From the NCBI RefSeq assembly GCF_025869345.1, contig NZ_JAOZVW010000117.1, positions 35,855-99,854 on the forward strand: a DNA stretch of 64,000 nt, in the 5' to 3' direction. Positions 27,129-36,693 of the stretch are shown piece by piece. Source of the DNA: Sphingopyxis sp. (GTDB lineage Bacteria; Pseudomonadota; Alphaproteobacteria; Sphingomonadales; Sphingomonadaceae). The notes beneath the pieces are model-generated. The model ran no database searches, was not told where the DNA came from, and saw only the letters and a program-made list of their open reading frames with translations. The translations under genes and the position numbers were made by a program. How positions within the stretch are numbered: the first letter of the stretch is position 1; each line of letters opens with the position of its first letter.

Positions 27129-29156
27129 GTGACCCCTACCAAGCTGCTCATCGGCCAAATCCTCGTCGTGTTCGCGATCGTCATCCTGGGCGTGTGGGCC
27201 GCGACGCAATGGTGTGCCGCGCAGCTTGGCTATCAGCCGCAGCTTGGAAACGCATGGTTCACCCTGTTCGACATGCCCATCTATTGGCCGTGGGCGATAT
27301 TCCCGTGGTGGTATCGCTACGAAGCCTATGCGCCAGAGGTGTTCGACAAGGCCGGGATGATCGCCGGAGCCAGCGGCTTTCTTGGCTGCGCGTCCGCCAT
27401 TGCCGGGTCGCTCTGGCGCGCGCGCCAGTCGCGCCACGTCACGACATATGGTTCGGCGCGCTGGGCGACGAAGCGCGAAATCGACCGCGCCGGACTGCTC
27501 AGCGACAGCGGCGTCTTTCTCGGCCGCAAGCGGTGGCGCTACCTTCGCCACGACGGCCCGGAGCATGTCATGGCCTTCGCGCCGACGCGCTCGGGCAAAG
27601 GGGTCGGCCTTGTCATCCCGACCCTGCTGAGCTGGACCGGCTCGGCTATCATCCACGACATCAAGGGCGAGAACTGGCAGCTCACAGCGGGCTGGCGCGC
27701 GCGCTTCTCGCATGTCCTGCTGTTCAACCCGACCGATCCGCGTTCGGCCAAATATAATCCGCTGCTGGAGGTCAGGAAGGGCGCGAACGAGGTTCGCGAT
27801 GTTCAGAACATCGCGGATATTCTCGTCGATCCCGAGGGCGCGCTGGAACGGCGCAACCACTGGGAAAAGACCAGCCACAGCCTACTGGTCGGCGCGATCC
27901 TCCACATCCTCTATGCCGAGGAAGAAAAGACCCTCGCGCGGGTCGCGACCTTCCTGTCCGATCCGCAGCGGCCGTTCGTGACGACCCTGCGCCGGATGAT
28001 GACCACCAATCACCTCGGCACGAAGGACACGCCACAGGTTCATCCCGTTGTCGCCAGCGCGGCGCGCGAGGTGCTGAACAAGAGCGAGAACGAACGCTCG
28101 GGCGTCCTCTCCACCGCCATGTCGTTTCTCGGCCTCTATCGCGATCCGACCGTCGCGGTCGTCACGTCGCGCTGCGACTGGCGCATCGCCGATCTCGTCG
28201 AGGGCGACCATCCCGCCTCGCTCTATCTGGTCATTCCGCCATCGGACATTTCGCGGACGAAGCCGCTCGTGCGCCTGGTCCTCAATCAGATCGGGCGCCG
28301 GCTGACAGAGAAGCTGGACGCTGACGGCGCACAGGGGCGCAAGCACCAGCTTCTGATGATGCTCGACGAGTTCCCGGCGCTCGGGCGGCTGGACTTCTTC
28401 GAGACGAGCCTGGCCTTCATGGCGGGCTACGGTGTCCGCGCTTTTTTGATCGCCCAATCACTCAACCAGATCGAGAAGGCGTATGGCGAGCATAATAGCA
28501 TCCTCGATAACTGCCACGTCCGCGTCGCCTTCGCGACCAACGACGAGCGGACGGCCAAACGGATTTCCGATGCACTCGGCGTCGCGACCGAACAGCGCGC
28601 AATGCGCAACTATGCCGGGCATCGCCTCGCGCCCTGGCTCGCGCACGTCATGGTCAGCCGGCAGGAAACCGCGCGCCCGCTGCTGACGCAGGGCGAGGTC
28701 ATGCAGCTTCCGCCTGCCGATGAGCTGGTGCTGATATCGGGATTGGCACCGATCCGGGCGAAGAAGCTGCGCCACTTCAAGGATCGCAATTTCACGGCGC
28801 GTGTGATGCCGCCGCCCGCACTTGCCAATGGCGACTATCCTGATCGCCCGAAGGGTCGCCCCGATGACTGGACGGGGCTGGTCAGCGCCACGGATAACAG
28901 GCTCGGCAAGGCGGATGAGGAATCCGGCGCCGACGAGGACGGCGGGTTGCAGCAGCAGCGGCATCCCGGCCTTGGCGACGAAGCGGCGAAAAAGCCCGAA
29001 ACGCCCAAGCAGCTCGATCTGCTCGGGCTCGATCGCGACGACGCCGATCCGGTTTCGGACAAAGTTGCCATGGACCGGGCTGGCACAACCGGCACGCTGA
29101 TCCGCGCGCACAGCATCAATCAGGGTCGCGATAGCGACACGCTGCCGAGCTTCTGA
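27129..29156 (+). CDS. traG: TraG/VirD4 type IV coupling protein
   Basis: 675 aa. Two N-terminal membrane helices (about 7-27 and 45-90) anchor a hexameric ATPase with Walker A (APTRSGKGVGLVIPT) and Walker B (LLMMLDEFPALG). The coupling protein delivers the relaxosome to the mating-pair channel. The start is GTG 27129. It begins a tightly packed plus-strand transfer operon; the next gene starts 2 bp after the stop. The C-terminal ~90 residues are polar and acidic. Confidence 0.93.
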   Translation: MTPTKLLIGQILVVFAIVILGVWAATQWCAAQLGYQPQLGNAWFTLFDMPIYWPWAIFPWWYRYEAYAPEVFDKAGMIAGASGFLGCASAIAGSLWRARQSRHVTTYGSARWATKREIDRAGLLSDSGVFLGRKRWRYLRHDGPEHVMAFAPTRSGKGVGLVIPTLLSWTGSAIIHDIKGENWQLTAGWRARFSHVLLFNPTDPRSAKYNPLLEVRKGANEVRDVQNIADILVDPEGALERRNHWEKTSHSLLVGAILHILYAEEEKTLARVATFLSDPQRPFVTTLRRMMTTNHLGTKDTPQVHPVVASAAREVLNKSENERSGVLSTAMSFLGLYRDPTVAVVTSRCDWRIADLVEGDHPASLYLVIPPSDISRTKPLVRLVLNQIGRRLTEKLDADGAQGRKHQLLMMLDEFPALGRLDFFETSLAFMAGYGVRAFLIAQSLNQIEKAYGEHNSILDNCHVRVAFATNDERTAKRISDALGVATEQRAMRNYAGHRLAPWLAHVMVSRQETARPLLTQGEVMQLPPADELVLISGLAPIRAKKLRHFKDRNFTARVMPPPALANGDYPDRPKGRPDDWTGLVSATDNRLGKADEESGADEDGGLQQQRHPGLGDEAAKKPETPKQLDLLGLDRDDADPVSDKVAMDRAGTTGTLIRAHSINQGRDSDTLPSF

Positions 29157-29158
29157 CG

Positions 29159-29584
29159 ATGGCCGCGACCAAACCCAGGCGCATTCGCTACCAGCTTTTC
29201 TTGCTGGAGGAGTTGAGTCAGCGTTTCGAGGCGCTAGCGGCAGCGCCCGGCGCGTCCAAGTCGGCGATCCTGACCGACGCGCTCACCGCCTGGCTGAACC
29301 GGCAGGCGGCAAGCGAGCTCGAAAACCGCTTCAATCACCGGCTCGACCGCATGTCGATGGCGCTCGGGCGCATCGAGCGCGACGGCCACATCCTGCTCGA
29401 AAGCCTCGCGCTGTTCATCCGCTACGAACTGATGGTGCAGGCACCGCTTCCCGACGCCGACGAGGCGGCGCGCGCGATCGGCCGCGACCGCTTCGAGGCA
29501 TTCGTTACCCGCGTGGGCGAGGCGCTGGCGAGCGGCCAGCGCACCTTTGCCGCACCCCCGACAGACAATGGAGGCTCAAGATGA
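29159..29584 (+). CDS. CopG/ribbon-helix-helix-like protein of the tra operon
   Basis: 141 aa. The N-terminus (RIRYQLFLLEELSQRFEALA then SKSAILTDALTAWL) fits a ribbon-helix-helix DNA-binding motif. A helical region follows. This small regulator is regularly found between traG and trbB in Tn4371-type elements. It overlaps trbB by 4 bp. It probably autoregulates the transfer operon. Confidence 0.75.
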   Translation: MAATKPRRIRYQLFLLEELSQRFEALAAAPGASKSAILTDALTAWLNRQAASELENRFNHRLDRMSMALGRIERDGHILLESLALFIRYELMVQAPLPDADEAARAIGRDRFEAFVTRVGEALASGQRTFAAPPTDNGGSR

Positions 29585-30576
29585 GCGACGCGCTTTCTTC
29601 TGATCGCCGCCGCGCGATGCTCCGCACCGCTATGGGACCGGGCATCGCCGCCGCGCTGTCCGACCCCGCCGTTATCGAGATCATGGTGAACCCCGATGGG
29701 GGCTTGCGGCTCGATCGGCTCGGCGAGGGCCGTATCGACACCGGCGCCCGCTACGACTCGGCGCAGATCGAACGCATCATTCGGCTGGTTGCGAGCCACG
29801 CGCGAACCGAGGCCCATGCGGCGGCGCCAATCATTTCGGCCGAACTTCCGCCGCACGGCGAAGGTGCGGGCGAGCGGTTCGAGGGCGTCCTGCCGCCCGT
29901 CAGCCTCGCACCCTGCTTCTCGATCCGAAAGCCCGCCGCGCGCATTTATACGCTGCTCGATTATGTGAACGACGGCATCCTGCCCGCCGATACGGCGCGG
30001 CTGCTGTCGATGGCGGTCGTCGAACGGCGGAACATCCTGGTCGCGGGCGGCACATCATCGGGCAAGACGACGCTCGCCAATGCGCTACTCGCCGAAATGG
30101 CCGGCCTCGATGAGCGCGTCATCATCATAGAGGACACGCGCGAGCTTCAATGCGCCGCGTCCGATGTCGTCGCGCTCCGCACCCGCGTGATCGGCCCGAC
30201 CGAAGCCGGCGCGGTCACGATGGCCGATCTCGTTCGCTCGACGCTTCGGCTGCGTCCCGACCGCATCATCGTCGGCGAGGTTCGCGGGCGCGAGGCGCTC
30301 GACATGCTCAAGGCATGGAACACCGGGCATCCGGGCGGCATCGCGACCGTCCATGCGAACAGCGCGGTCGCCGCGCTCTACCGGCTCGAACAGCTTGTCC
30401 AGGAAAGCGTCGTCACCGTTCCGCGGCGACTGATTGCCGAAGCCATCGACATGATCGTCTTCATATCCGGGCGCGGCCTCGCCCGCCGCGTCGAGACCGT
30501 CGCGCGCGTCGGCGGCCTCGACGCGCAAGGCCATTACGCCGTCCACGACCTCACCCCCGATCAAAAAGGAGAATGA
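29581..30576 (+). CDS. trbB: TrbB, conjugation ATPase (VirB11 family)
   Basis: 331 aa secretion NTPase. It has an N-terminal domain with NPDGGLRLDRLG, Walker A (AGGTSSGKTTLANAL), an Asp box (IIIEDTREL), Walker B-like RPDRIIVGEVRG and a His box (GHPGGIATVHAN). It powers pilus assembly at the cytoplasmic base of the trb channel. AGGAGAATG follows its end and overlaps the trbC start region. Confidence 0.93.
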   Translation: MSDALSSDRRRAMLRTAMGPGIAAALSDPAVIEIMVNPDGGLRLDRLGEGRIDTGARYDSAQIERIIRLVASHARTEAHAAAPIISAELPPHGEGAGERFEGVLPPVSLAPCFSIRKPAARIYTLLDYVNDGILPADTARLLSMAVVERRNILVAGGTSSGKTTLANALLAEMAGLDERVIIIEDTRELQCAASDVVALRTRVIGPTEAGAVTMADLVRSTLRLRPDRIIVGEVRGREALDMLKAWNTGHPGGIATVHANSAVAALYRLEQLVQESVVTVPRRLIAEAIDMIVFISGRGLARRVETVARVGGLDAQGHYAVHDLTPDQKGE

Positions 30577-30578
30577 CC

Positions 30579-30914
30579 ATGCGGCTATCCCGCGTTCCCG
30601 ATTGCCAATCTGCTCTGCTCACCACCGCGGCCATCGGACTCGGCCTTGCCCTTGGCGCCACGGCACATGCCGCCGGATCAGGGATGCCGTGGGAGGAGCC
30701 GCTGCAACAGGTCCTGGAATCGGTCCAAGGCCCGGTCGCCAAGATCGTCGCCGTCATCATCATTATCGTGACCGGGCTGACGCTGGCGTTCGGCGAAACG
30801 GCGGGTGGATTCCGCAAGCTCATCCAGATCATCTTCGGTCTGTCGATTGCGTTCGCGGCGTCGAGCTTCTTCCTGTCCTTCTTCTCCTTCGGCGGCGGGG
30901 CGCTGATCGCATGA
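30579..30914 (+). CDS. trbC: TrbC, conjugative pilin
   Basis: 111 aa with a signal sequence (LGLALGATAHA) and two hydrophobic helices, as in VirB2/TrbC pilins. I prefer ATG 30579 over 30573 because AGGAG lies 7 nt upstream. The stop overlaps the ATG of trbD. Confidence 0.88.
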   Translation: MRLSRVPDCQSALLTTAAIGLGLALGATAHAAGSGMPWEEPLQQVLESVQGPVAKIVAVIIIIVTGLTLAFGETAGGFRKLIQIIFGLSIAFAASSFFLSFFSFGGGALIA

Positions 30915-31195
30915 TCGGCCCAAACACCTACAACTCGCAGCACATGGAGGGCTTCGAGGCGCCGCTACACCGCGCGCTGGCCGAGCCTATCCTGCTCGGC
31001 GGCGCGCCGCGCACCATCGCGATCGTCAATGGCACGATCGCGGCCGCGCTCGGTCTCGGCCTCCAGCAATGGATTGCGGGCCTGGTGATGTGGGCGCTCG
31101 GCCACACGGTCGCGGTGTTCGCGGCGAAACGTGACCCCGATTTCGCGTCCGTTCTGGTGCGACACCTTCGCCAGCGGGGGTATCTGACATGCTGA
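30911..31195 (+). CDS. trbD: TrbD, VirB3-like membrane protein
   Basis: 94 aa with two hydrophobic segments (IAIVNGTIAAALGLGL and AGLVMWALGHTVAVFA) and the typical N-terminal PLHRALAEPILLGGAPR of TrbD. It overlaps trbC by 4 bp and trbE by 7 bp, within the coupled trb operon. Confidence 0.9.
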   Translation: MIGPNTYNSQHMEGFEAPLHRALAEPILLGGAPRTIAIVNGTIAAALGLGLQQWIAGLVMWALGHTVAVFAAKRDPDFASVLVRHLRQRGYLTC

Positions 31196-33657
31196 ACCTC
31201 AAGGAATATCGCAGCCGGGCGGACCGGCTTGCCGACCATCTGCCGTGGGCGGCGCTGGTCGCCCCCGGCGTGGTGCTCAACAAGGACGGCAGCTTCCAGC
31301 GCACCTTGCGCTTTCGCGGTCCGGACCTGGAATCCGCCACGGAAGCCGAACTGGTCGCCGCGTGCGCGCGGGCGAACAACGTCCTGAAGCGTTTCGGATC
31401 GGGTTGGGCTTTGCACTTCGAGGCCGAACGCCGCGAAGCCTTGGGCTATCCGGGCAGCGACTTTCCCGACCCGGCATCCTGGCTGGTCGATCAGGAGCGT
31501 GCGGCGGCGTTCGAGAGCGCGGGCGCCCATTTCGAGAGTCGCTATCATGTGACGCTCACCTTCCTGCCGCCGCCCGATCAGGCGGACACCGCGGGCCGCG
31601 CGCTGGTCGAGCGCAGCGAGGATGTGAAGGGCCGCGACTGGCGGCAGGTGCTCGCGAGCTTCGTCGCCGAGACCGATCGCGCGCTCGATCTCTTTTCGGG
31701 CTTCATGTCCGAGGTGCGGGCGCTGGACGACAGCGAGACGCTGACCTTCCTCCACGGCACGATCTCGCCGCGCCGTCATGCCGTCTCCGTGCCAGACACG
31801 CCCATGTATCTGGACGGCCTGCTTGCCGATACGCCGCTGACCGGCGGTCTCGAACCCATGCTGGGCGATGAACACCTCCGCACCCTGACGATCCTCGGCT
31901 TTCCGAATGTCAGCAGGCCGGGAATCCTCGACGCACTCAATCACGAGGATTTTGGCTACCGTTGGGTGACGCGCTTTATCGCGCTCGACAAGACCGACGC
32001 GACCAAGGCGCTCACGAAGCTCCGCCGGCAATGGTTCAACAAGCGCAAGTCGGTGACGGCGATGCTGCGTGAGGTCATCTACAATCAGCCCGCGCAGCTG
32101 CTCGATTCCGACGCCGACAACAAGATGCTCGATGCCGACATGGCCTTGCAGGCACTCGGCGGGGATCATGTCGCCTTCGGCCATCTGACTACGACGATCA
32201 CGGTTGCCGACGAGGACCGGGGCCGCGTCGAAGAAAAGGTGCGTGCCGTCGAGCGCATCATCAATGGGCTCGGCTTCACTTGCATCCGCGAGAGCGTCAA
32301 CGCTGTGGAGGCGTGGCTAAGTTCGCTGCCCGGTCACGTCTATGCCAATGTCCGGCAACCGATCGTCCACACGCTCAATCTCGCGCATCTGATGCCGCTG
32401 TCGAGCGTTTGGGCGGGACCGGCCCGCAACGCGCATTTGGGCGGCCCGCCCTTGCTCACTGCCGAAACCAGCGGATCGACACCGTTCCGGCTCAGCACTC
32501 ATGTCGGCGACGTCGGCCATATGCTGATTGTCGGGCCGACGGGCGCGGGCAAATCTGTCCTCCTGGCGCTGCTCGCGCTCCAGTTCCGGCGTTACCCGGA
32601 TTCCCAAGTCTATATCTTCGACAAGGGGTATTCCGCCCGCGCCGCGGTGCTGGCGATGGGCGGCACGCATCATGCGCTCGGCCTTGGCGGCGACAGCGGT
32701 CATGCTGACGACGAGGGTGGCCGCACCATCGCCTTTCAGCCGTTGCGCCATATCGACCGTGCTGACGAGCGGGCATGGGCGGCCGAGTGGATTGGCGCAT
32801 TGCTCGCCCATGAATTGATCGTGGTGACGCCGGAGATCAAGGAAGCCGTCTGGTCGGCGCTGACGAACCTCGCGACCGCGCCGGTCGAGGAACGAACGCT
32901 CACCGGCCTGTCGCTGCTGCTGCAATCCGCCCCGCTGCGCTCCGCGCTGGCACCCTATACGCTCGAAGGGCCATTCGGCCGCCTGCTCGATGCCGCCGAG
33001 GACGATCTCGTGATTGCCGATGTCCAATGTTTCGAGACCGAGGCGCTGATGGGCCAGGCGGGCGTCGTCGCCCCCGTCCTGACATACCTGTTCCACCGGC
33101 TCGAAGAACGCTTCACCGGGCGGCCGACCCTGCTCATTCTCGATGAAGCCTGGGTGTTCCTCGACCACCCGCTGTTCGCGGCGCGCATCCGCGAATGGCT
33201 CAAGGTGTTGCGCAAAAAGAATGTGTCGGTGGTGTTCGCGACGCAATCGCTAGCCGACATTGCGGATTCCACCATCGCGCCTGCGATCATTGAATCCTGT
33301 CCACAGCGGATATTGCTGCCGAACGATCGGGCGATCGAGCCGCAATCGCGCTCCGCCTATGAGCGCTTTGGCCTCAACGACCGACAGATCGAGCTGGTCA
33401 GCCGCGCCGTGCCGAAGCGGCAATATTATCTGCAATCGGCGCGCGGCAATCGCCTGTTCGAGCTTGGGCTAGGCCCGATCGCGCTCGCGCTATGCGGGGC
33501 GTCCGATCCCGAGACGCAGAAGGCCATCGACAGGGTCCTGGTCAAACATGGCGTGGACGATTTCGCCGCGCACTTCCTGACCCAAGCCGGCCTTGCATGG
33601 GCGGCCGAGCTGCTTGGCCGATTCCCCGCCGTCCAACCTCCAGCAGAAAAGGAATAG
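31189..33657 (+). CDS. trbE: TrbE, VirB4-like conjugation ATPase
   Basis: 822 aa. The CagE/VirB4 N-terminal domain (~1-400) precedes the ATPase, with Walker A (IVGPTGAGKSVLLALLAL) and Walker B (LLILDEAWVFLDHPLF). It energises assembly and substrate transfer at the inner membrane. Its length is normal for TrbE. No frameshift is seen. Confidence 0.94.
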   Translation: MLNLKEYRSRADRLADHLPWAALVAPGVVLNKDGSFQRTLRFRGPDLESATEAELVAACARANNVLKRFGSGWALHFEAERREALGYPGSDFPDPASWLVDQERAAAFESAGAHFESRYHVTLTFLPPPDQADTAGRALVERSEDVKGRDWRQVLASFVAETDRALDLFSGFMSEVRALDDSETLTFLHGTISPRRHAVSVPDTPMYLDGLLADTPLTGGLEPMLGDEHLRTLTILGFPNVSRPGILDALNHEDFGYRWVTRFIALDKTDATKALTKLRRQWFNKRKSVTAMLREVIYNQPAQLLDSDADNKMLDADMALQALGGDHVAFGHLTTTITVADEDRGRVEEKVRAVERIINGLGFTCIRESVNAVEAWLSSLPGHVYANVRQPIVHTLNLAHLMPLSSVWAGPARNAHLGGPPLLTAETSGSTPFRLSTHVGDVGHMLIVGPTGAGKSVLLALLALQFRRYPDSQVYIFDKGYSARAAVLAMGGTHHALGLGGDSGHADDEGGRTIAFQPLRHIDRADERAWAAEWIGALLAHELIVVTPEIKEAVWSALTNLATAPVEERTLTGLSLLLQSAPLRSALAPYTLEGPFGRLLDAAEDDLVIADVQCFETEALMGQAGVVAPVLTYLFHRLEERFTGRPTLLILDEAWVFLDHPLFAARIREWLKVLRKKNVSVVFATQSLADIADSTIAPAIIESCPQRILLPNDRAIEPQSRSAYERFGLNDRQIELVSRAVPKRQYYLQSARGNRLFELGLGPIALALCGASDPETQKAIDRVLVKHGVDDFAAHFLTQAGLAWAAELLGRFPAVQPPAEKE

Positions 33658-33661
33658 CATC

Positions 33662-34414
33662 ATGCCCCGCTTTCCCCTCCGCAAATATCTGATCGCGTCG
33701 GCGCTCGGCCTAAGCGCGGTCGGCGCCGCCATCGCCGGCGTCGGCATGACGAGTGTGCCGGCCTCCGCGCAGATCAGCGTGTTCGACCCGACCAACTACC
33801 GGCAGAACCTGCTCACGGCCGCTCGGACGCTCCAACAGGTCAACCAGCAGATCCAGTCGCTTCAAAACGAAGCGCAGATGCTCATCAACCAGGGCAAGAA
33901 TCTCGCGCGTATCGACTTTCCGCAGCTCGACGAGCTTCGCCGGACGCTCGGCGAGATCGACAAGCTGATGGGGCAAGCGCAGGGCATCGACTTCCGCGTC
34001 GATCATCTGGGCGAGCAATTTCGCCGACAGTTCCCCGACAGCTTCGCGTCGGTGATGAAGCGCGACCAGCGGCTTGCGGTCGCCAAGCAGCGGCTCGATA
34101 ATGAAATGGCGTCTTTCCGGCAGACAATGGCGGTGCAGAGCGGCATCGTCGAGAATGTCCGCGACGACACGCAGGCGCTCGCGGCGATTGTTGCCAAGAG
34201 CCAGGGCGCCGAAGGCAGTTTGCAGGCGCAACAAGCCACCAATCAGCTTCTCGCGCTAGCGACCAAGCAGCAGTTCCAGCTTCAGACCCTGATGGCGGCG
34301 CAGTTCCGAAAGGAATCGCTCGAAGCCGCGGCGCGCGGACAGAGCGCACGCGAGGCGCGCGCCCGAACGAACCGATTCCTCGGCGACGGCAAGGCCTACA
34401 CGCCGCGCCAGTGA
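33662..34414 (+). CDS. trbJ: TrbJ, VirB5-like periplasmic/pilus-tip protein
   Basis: 250 aa. A signal peptide (residues 1-~37, ending PASA) is followed by a long helical region rich in Gln (QQVNQQIQSLQNEAQMLINQ). The ATG at 33662 sits 4 bp after trbE. TrbJ contributes to mating-pair contact. trbK, often the entry-exclusion lipoprotein after trbJ, is not seen. Confidence 0.9.
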   Translation: MPRFPLRKYLIASALGLSAVGAAIAGVGMTSVPASAQISVFDPTNYRQNLLTAARTLQQVNQQIQSLQNEAQMLINQGKNLARIDFPQLDELRRTLGEIDKLMGQAQGIDFRVDHLGEQFRRQFPDSFASVMKRDQRLAVAKQRLDNEMASFRQTMAVQSGIVENVRDDTQALAAIVAKSQGAEGSLQAQQATNQLLALATKQQFQLQTLMAAQFRKESLEAAARGQSAREARARTNRFLGDGKAYTPRQ

Positions 34415-34541
34415 GCTTGGGCGGCGCTGCGCCCCAGCTCCCCGGCGAGCGCCGTCCCGTCGTGGGGGCCGCATGGCTTCTCCTCTCCAGGCCAAAGCGG
34501 CTCCCGCGACACCCATTCCCTTTCCGCGAAGGAGTCTGCGC

Positions 34542-35852
34542 GTGCAGGATCTCAACGTCATCGACCAGTTCATGCAGGCGTTCATCACCTACATCGACAG
34601 CGGCTTCGGGCTGCTCGGCGGTGACGTTGGGTTCCTGACCACGGTCCTGATCGGCATCGACATCACACTCGCCGGCCTGTTCTGGGCGCTCGGCGGCGAG
34701 GATGATGTCATCGGCAAGTTCTTGAAGAAGATTCTCTATGTCGGCGCCTTTGCGCTGATCTTGAACAGTTTTCCGCTTCTCACCGACATCATCTTTCGCA
34801 GCTTCGCCGGGCTGGGACTGACCGCCGGCGGCAGCACGATCGGCGCGCAGGATCTGCTGATGCCCGGGCGACTCGCGGGAACCGGGTTCGACGCGGCCTG
34901 GCCTCTTCTCGTACAGGCGGCCGAGCTGGTCGGGCCGATCGATTTCTTCGACAATTTTGTCCAGATCGCGGTGCTGATGATCGCCTGGGTCATCGTCATC
35001 GCCGCTTTCTTCATTCTCGCGATCCAGCTCTTCATCACGATATTGGAGTTCAAGCTGACGAGCCTTGCCGGTTTCGTGCTGGTTCCCTTCGCCTTGTGGA
35101 ACCGGACATCGTTCCTCGCCGAACGCGTGCTCGGCAATGTCGTCAGTTCTGGCATCAAGGTCATGGTATTGGCAGTCATTGTTGGCATTGGTTCCAATTA
35201 TTTCACCGACTTCACCAGCGCGATCACCGGCGACGAGGTGTCGATCGAACAGGCGGTGTCGCTGATGCTCGCCAGCCTCGCACTGTTCGGGCTCGCGATC
35301 TTCGGCCCCGGCATCGCCTCCGGCCTCGTCGCGGGCGCACCGCAGCTTGGCGCGGGATCCGCGGTCGCGACCACGGCGCTCGCCGCGGGCGGCCTTGCGA
35401 TGGGCGGCGGTGCCGCCGTCGCCGCCGCGCGTGGGTTGGGCGGCGCCGGTCTCGGCGCTGTTCGGGCCGGCACATCAATGGGCTCGGCAGCATCCACCGC
35501 CTACAAGCTCGGGCAGGAAACCTCGGGTTCCAACACCGTCGGCGCCGGTATCGGCGGCATGGCGAACGCCGCCAAAGGCGCCGCGGCCAACAGGATGCAG
35601 GGCGCCTTCGGCCTTCGCGCTGCCGCGACACGCGGTCAGCAAGCCGCCTGGGCTGCGGGAACCAGCGGAACGGCGTCAGCAGGAAGCGGCGAAGCGACGG
35701 CGGGCGCTGGCGGCACAACACCGCCCGCATGGGCGCAGAAGCTCCATTCCACCCAGGCCAGTCGTCACCGGCGTCAGATGGCGATTCACGCGATCCAGGC
35801 TGGTGACCGCGGCGGCGCAGGCATCACACCCGACATCAAGGAAAGGGACTAA
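34542..35852 (+). CDS. trbL: TrbL, VirB6-like polytopic channel protein
   Basis: 436 aa. Six or so membrane helices between ~30 and ~290 are followed by a Gly/Ala-rich hydrophilic tail (~290-436). I chose GTG 34542, which has GAAGGAG 8 nt upstream; the ATG at 34473 lies inside the trbJ-trbL gap with no RBS. It forms the inner-membrane channel of the trb apparatus. Confidence 0.88.
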   Translation: MQDLNVIDQFMQAFITYIDSGFGLLGGDVGFLTTVLIGIDITLAGLFWALGGEDDVIGKFLKKILYVGAFALILNSFPLLTDIIFRSFAGLGLTAGGSTIGAQDLLMPGRLAGTGFDAAWPLLVQAAELVGPIDFFDNFVQIAVLMIAWVIVIAAFFILAIQLFITILEFKLTSLAGFVLVPFALWNRTSFLAERVLGNVVSSGIKVMVLAVIVGIGSNYFTDFTSAITGDEVSIEQAVSLMLASLALFGLAIFGPGIASGLVAGAPQLGAGSAVATTALAAGGLAMGGGAAVAAARGLGGAGLGAVRAGTSMGSAASTAYKLGQETSGSNTVGAGIGGMANAAKGAAANRMQGAFGLRAAATRGQQAAWAAGTSGTASAGSGEATAGAGGTTPPAWAQKLHSTQASRHRRQMAIHAIQAGDRGGAGITPDIKERD

Positions 35853-35856
35853 TATC

Positions 35857-36693
35857 ATGAAATTCCGTCGTGCCATCCAGCGATACGGGCAGACGCCCGA
35901 ACCCGAGACCCCCTATCAACGCGCGGGCCAGCTATGGGACGAGCGTATCGGCGGTGCCCGCGTGCAGGCGAAGAACTGGCGGCTGATGGCCTTCGGCGGC
36001 CTGCTGCTCACCACGGGCCTGTCGGCGGCGCTGATCTGGCAGTCGATGCAAAGCCGCGTCGTTCCCTATGTCGTCGAGGTCGACCAACTCGGCGAGGCGC
36101 GCGCGGTTGCGCCCGCCGCCACCGAATATCAAGCGACCGATCCGCAGATCGCTTGGCACCTTGGCAAGTTTATCGCCAACGTTCGATCGCGCTCGCTCGA
36201 TCCGGTGTTGATGCGCGAGAACTGGCTGTCGGCCTATGACTTCGCAACCGAGCGAGCATCACTGTTCCTCGGCGAATATGCCCGGTCCGACAATCCGTTC
36301 GCCGAGGTCGGTCGCCGCACCGTGTCGGTGCAGGTCACGAGCGTCGTTCGGGCGTCGGACACCAGCTTTCAGGTCAAATGGACCGAGCAGGCCTATGAGC
36401 GCGGTAGCTTCGCCGGCACCTCGCGCTGGACCGCGATGGTGACGATCAAAGTGCAGCCGCCGCGCTCATCCGACGTGCTGCGCAAGAACCCGCTCGGCCT
36501 CTATGTCGATGCGATCGACTGGAGCCGCGAACTCGACTCCGATGTCCTGAAGCAGCTCGAACCCTTTCCGACGCCGGAGGAGCTGGTCGCGCCGCTATCC
36601 CCAGAGGCGCCGTCGGCAGAGCCGTCCGGCCTCCCGCTCGGCCCGCAGCTGGATCCCGACCCGTCGCAAATCCCCGAAAGGAGCGAACCATGA
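35857..36693 (+). CDS. trbF: TrbF, VirB8-like assembly factor
   Basis: 278 aa. A short cytoplasmic N-terminus with ETPYQRAGQLWDERIG leads into one membrane helix (~46-65) and a periplasmic VirB8 fold. The start is 4 bp after the trbL stop. The proline-rich C-terminus overlaps trbG by 4 bp. Confidence 0.9.
   Translation: MKFRRAIQRYGQTPEPETPYQRAGQLWDERIGGARVQAKNWRLMAFGGLLLTTGLSAALIWQSMQSRVVPYVVEVDQLGEARAVAPAATEYQATDPQIAWHLGKFIANVRSRSLDPVLMRENWLSAYDFATERASLFLGEYARSDNPFAEVGRRTVSVQVTSVVRASDTSFQVKWTEQAYERGSFAGTSRWTAMVTIKVQPPRSSDVLRKNPLGLYVDAIDWSRELDSDVLKQLEPFPTPEELVAPLSPEAPSAEPSGLPLGPQLDPDPSQIPERSEP

Noticed and set aside
26741..27184. Minus-strand 147-aa frame upstream of traG
   Set aside because: Overlaps the traG start, has no RBS or domain, and resembles common spurious frames in sphingomonad intergenic repeats.
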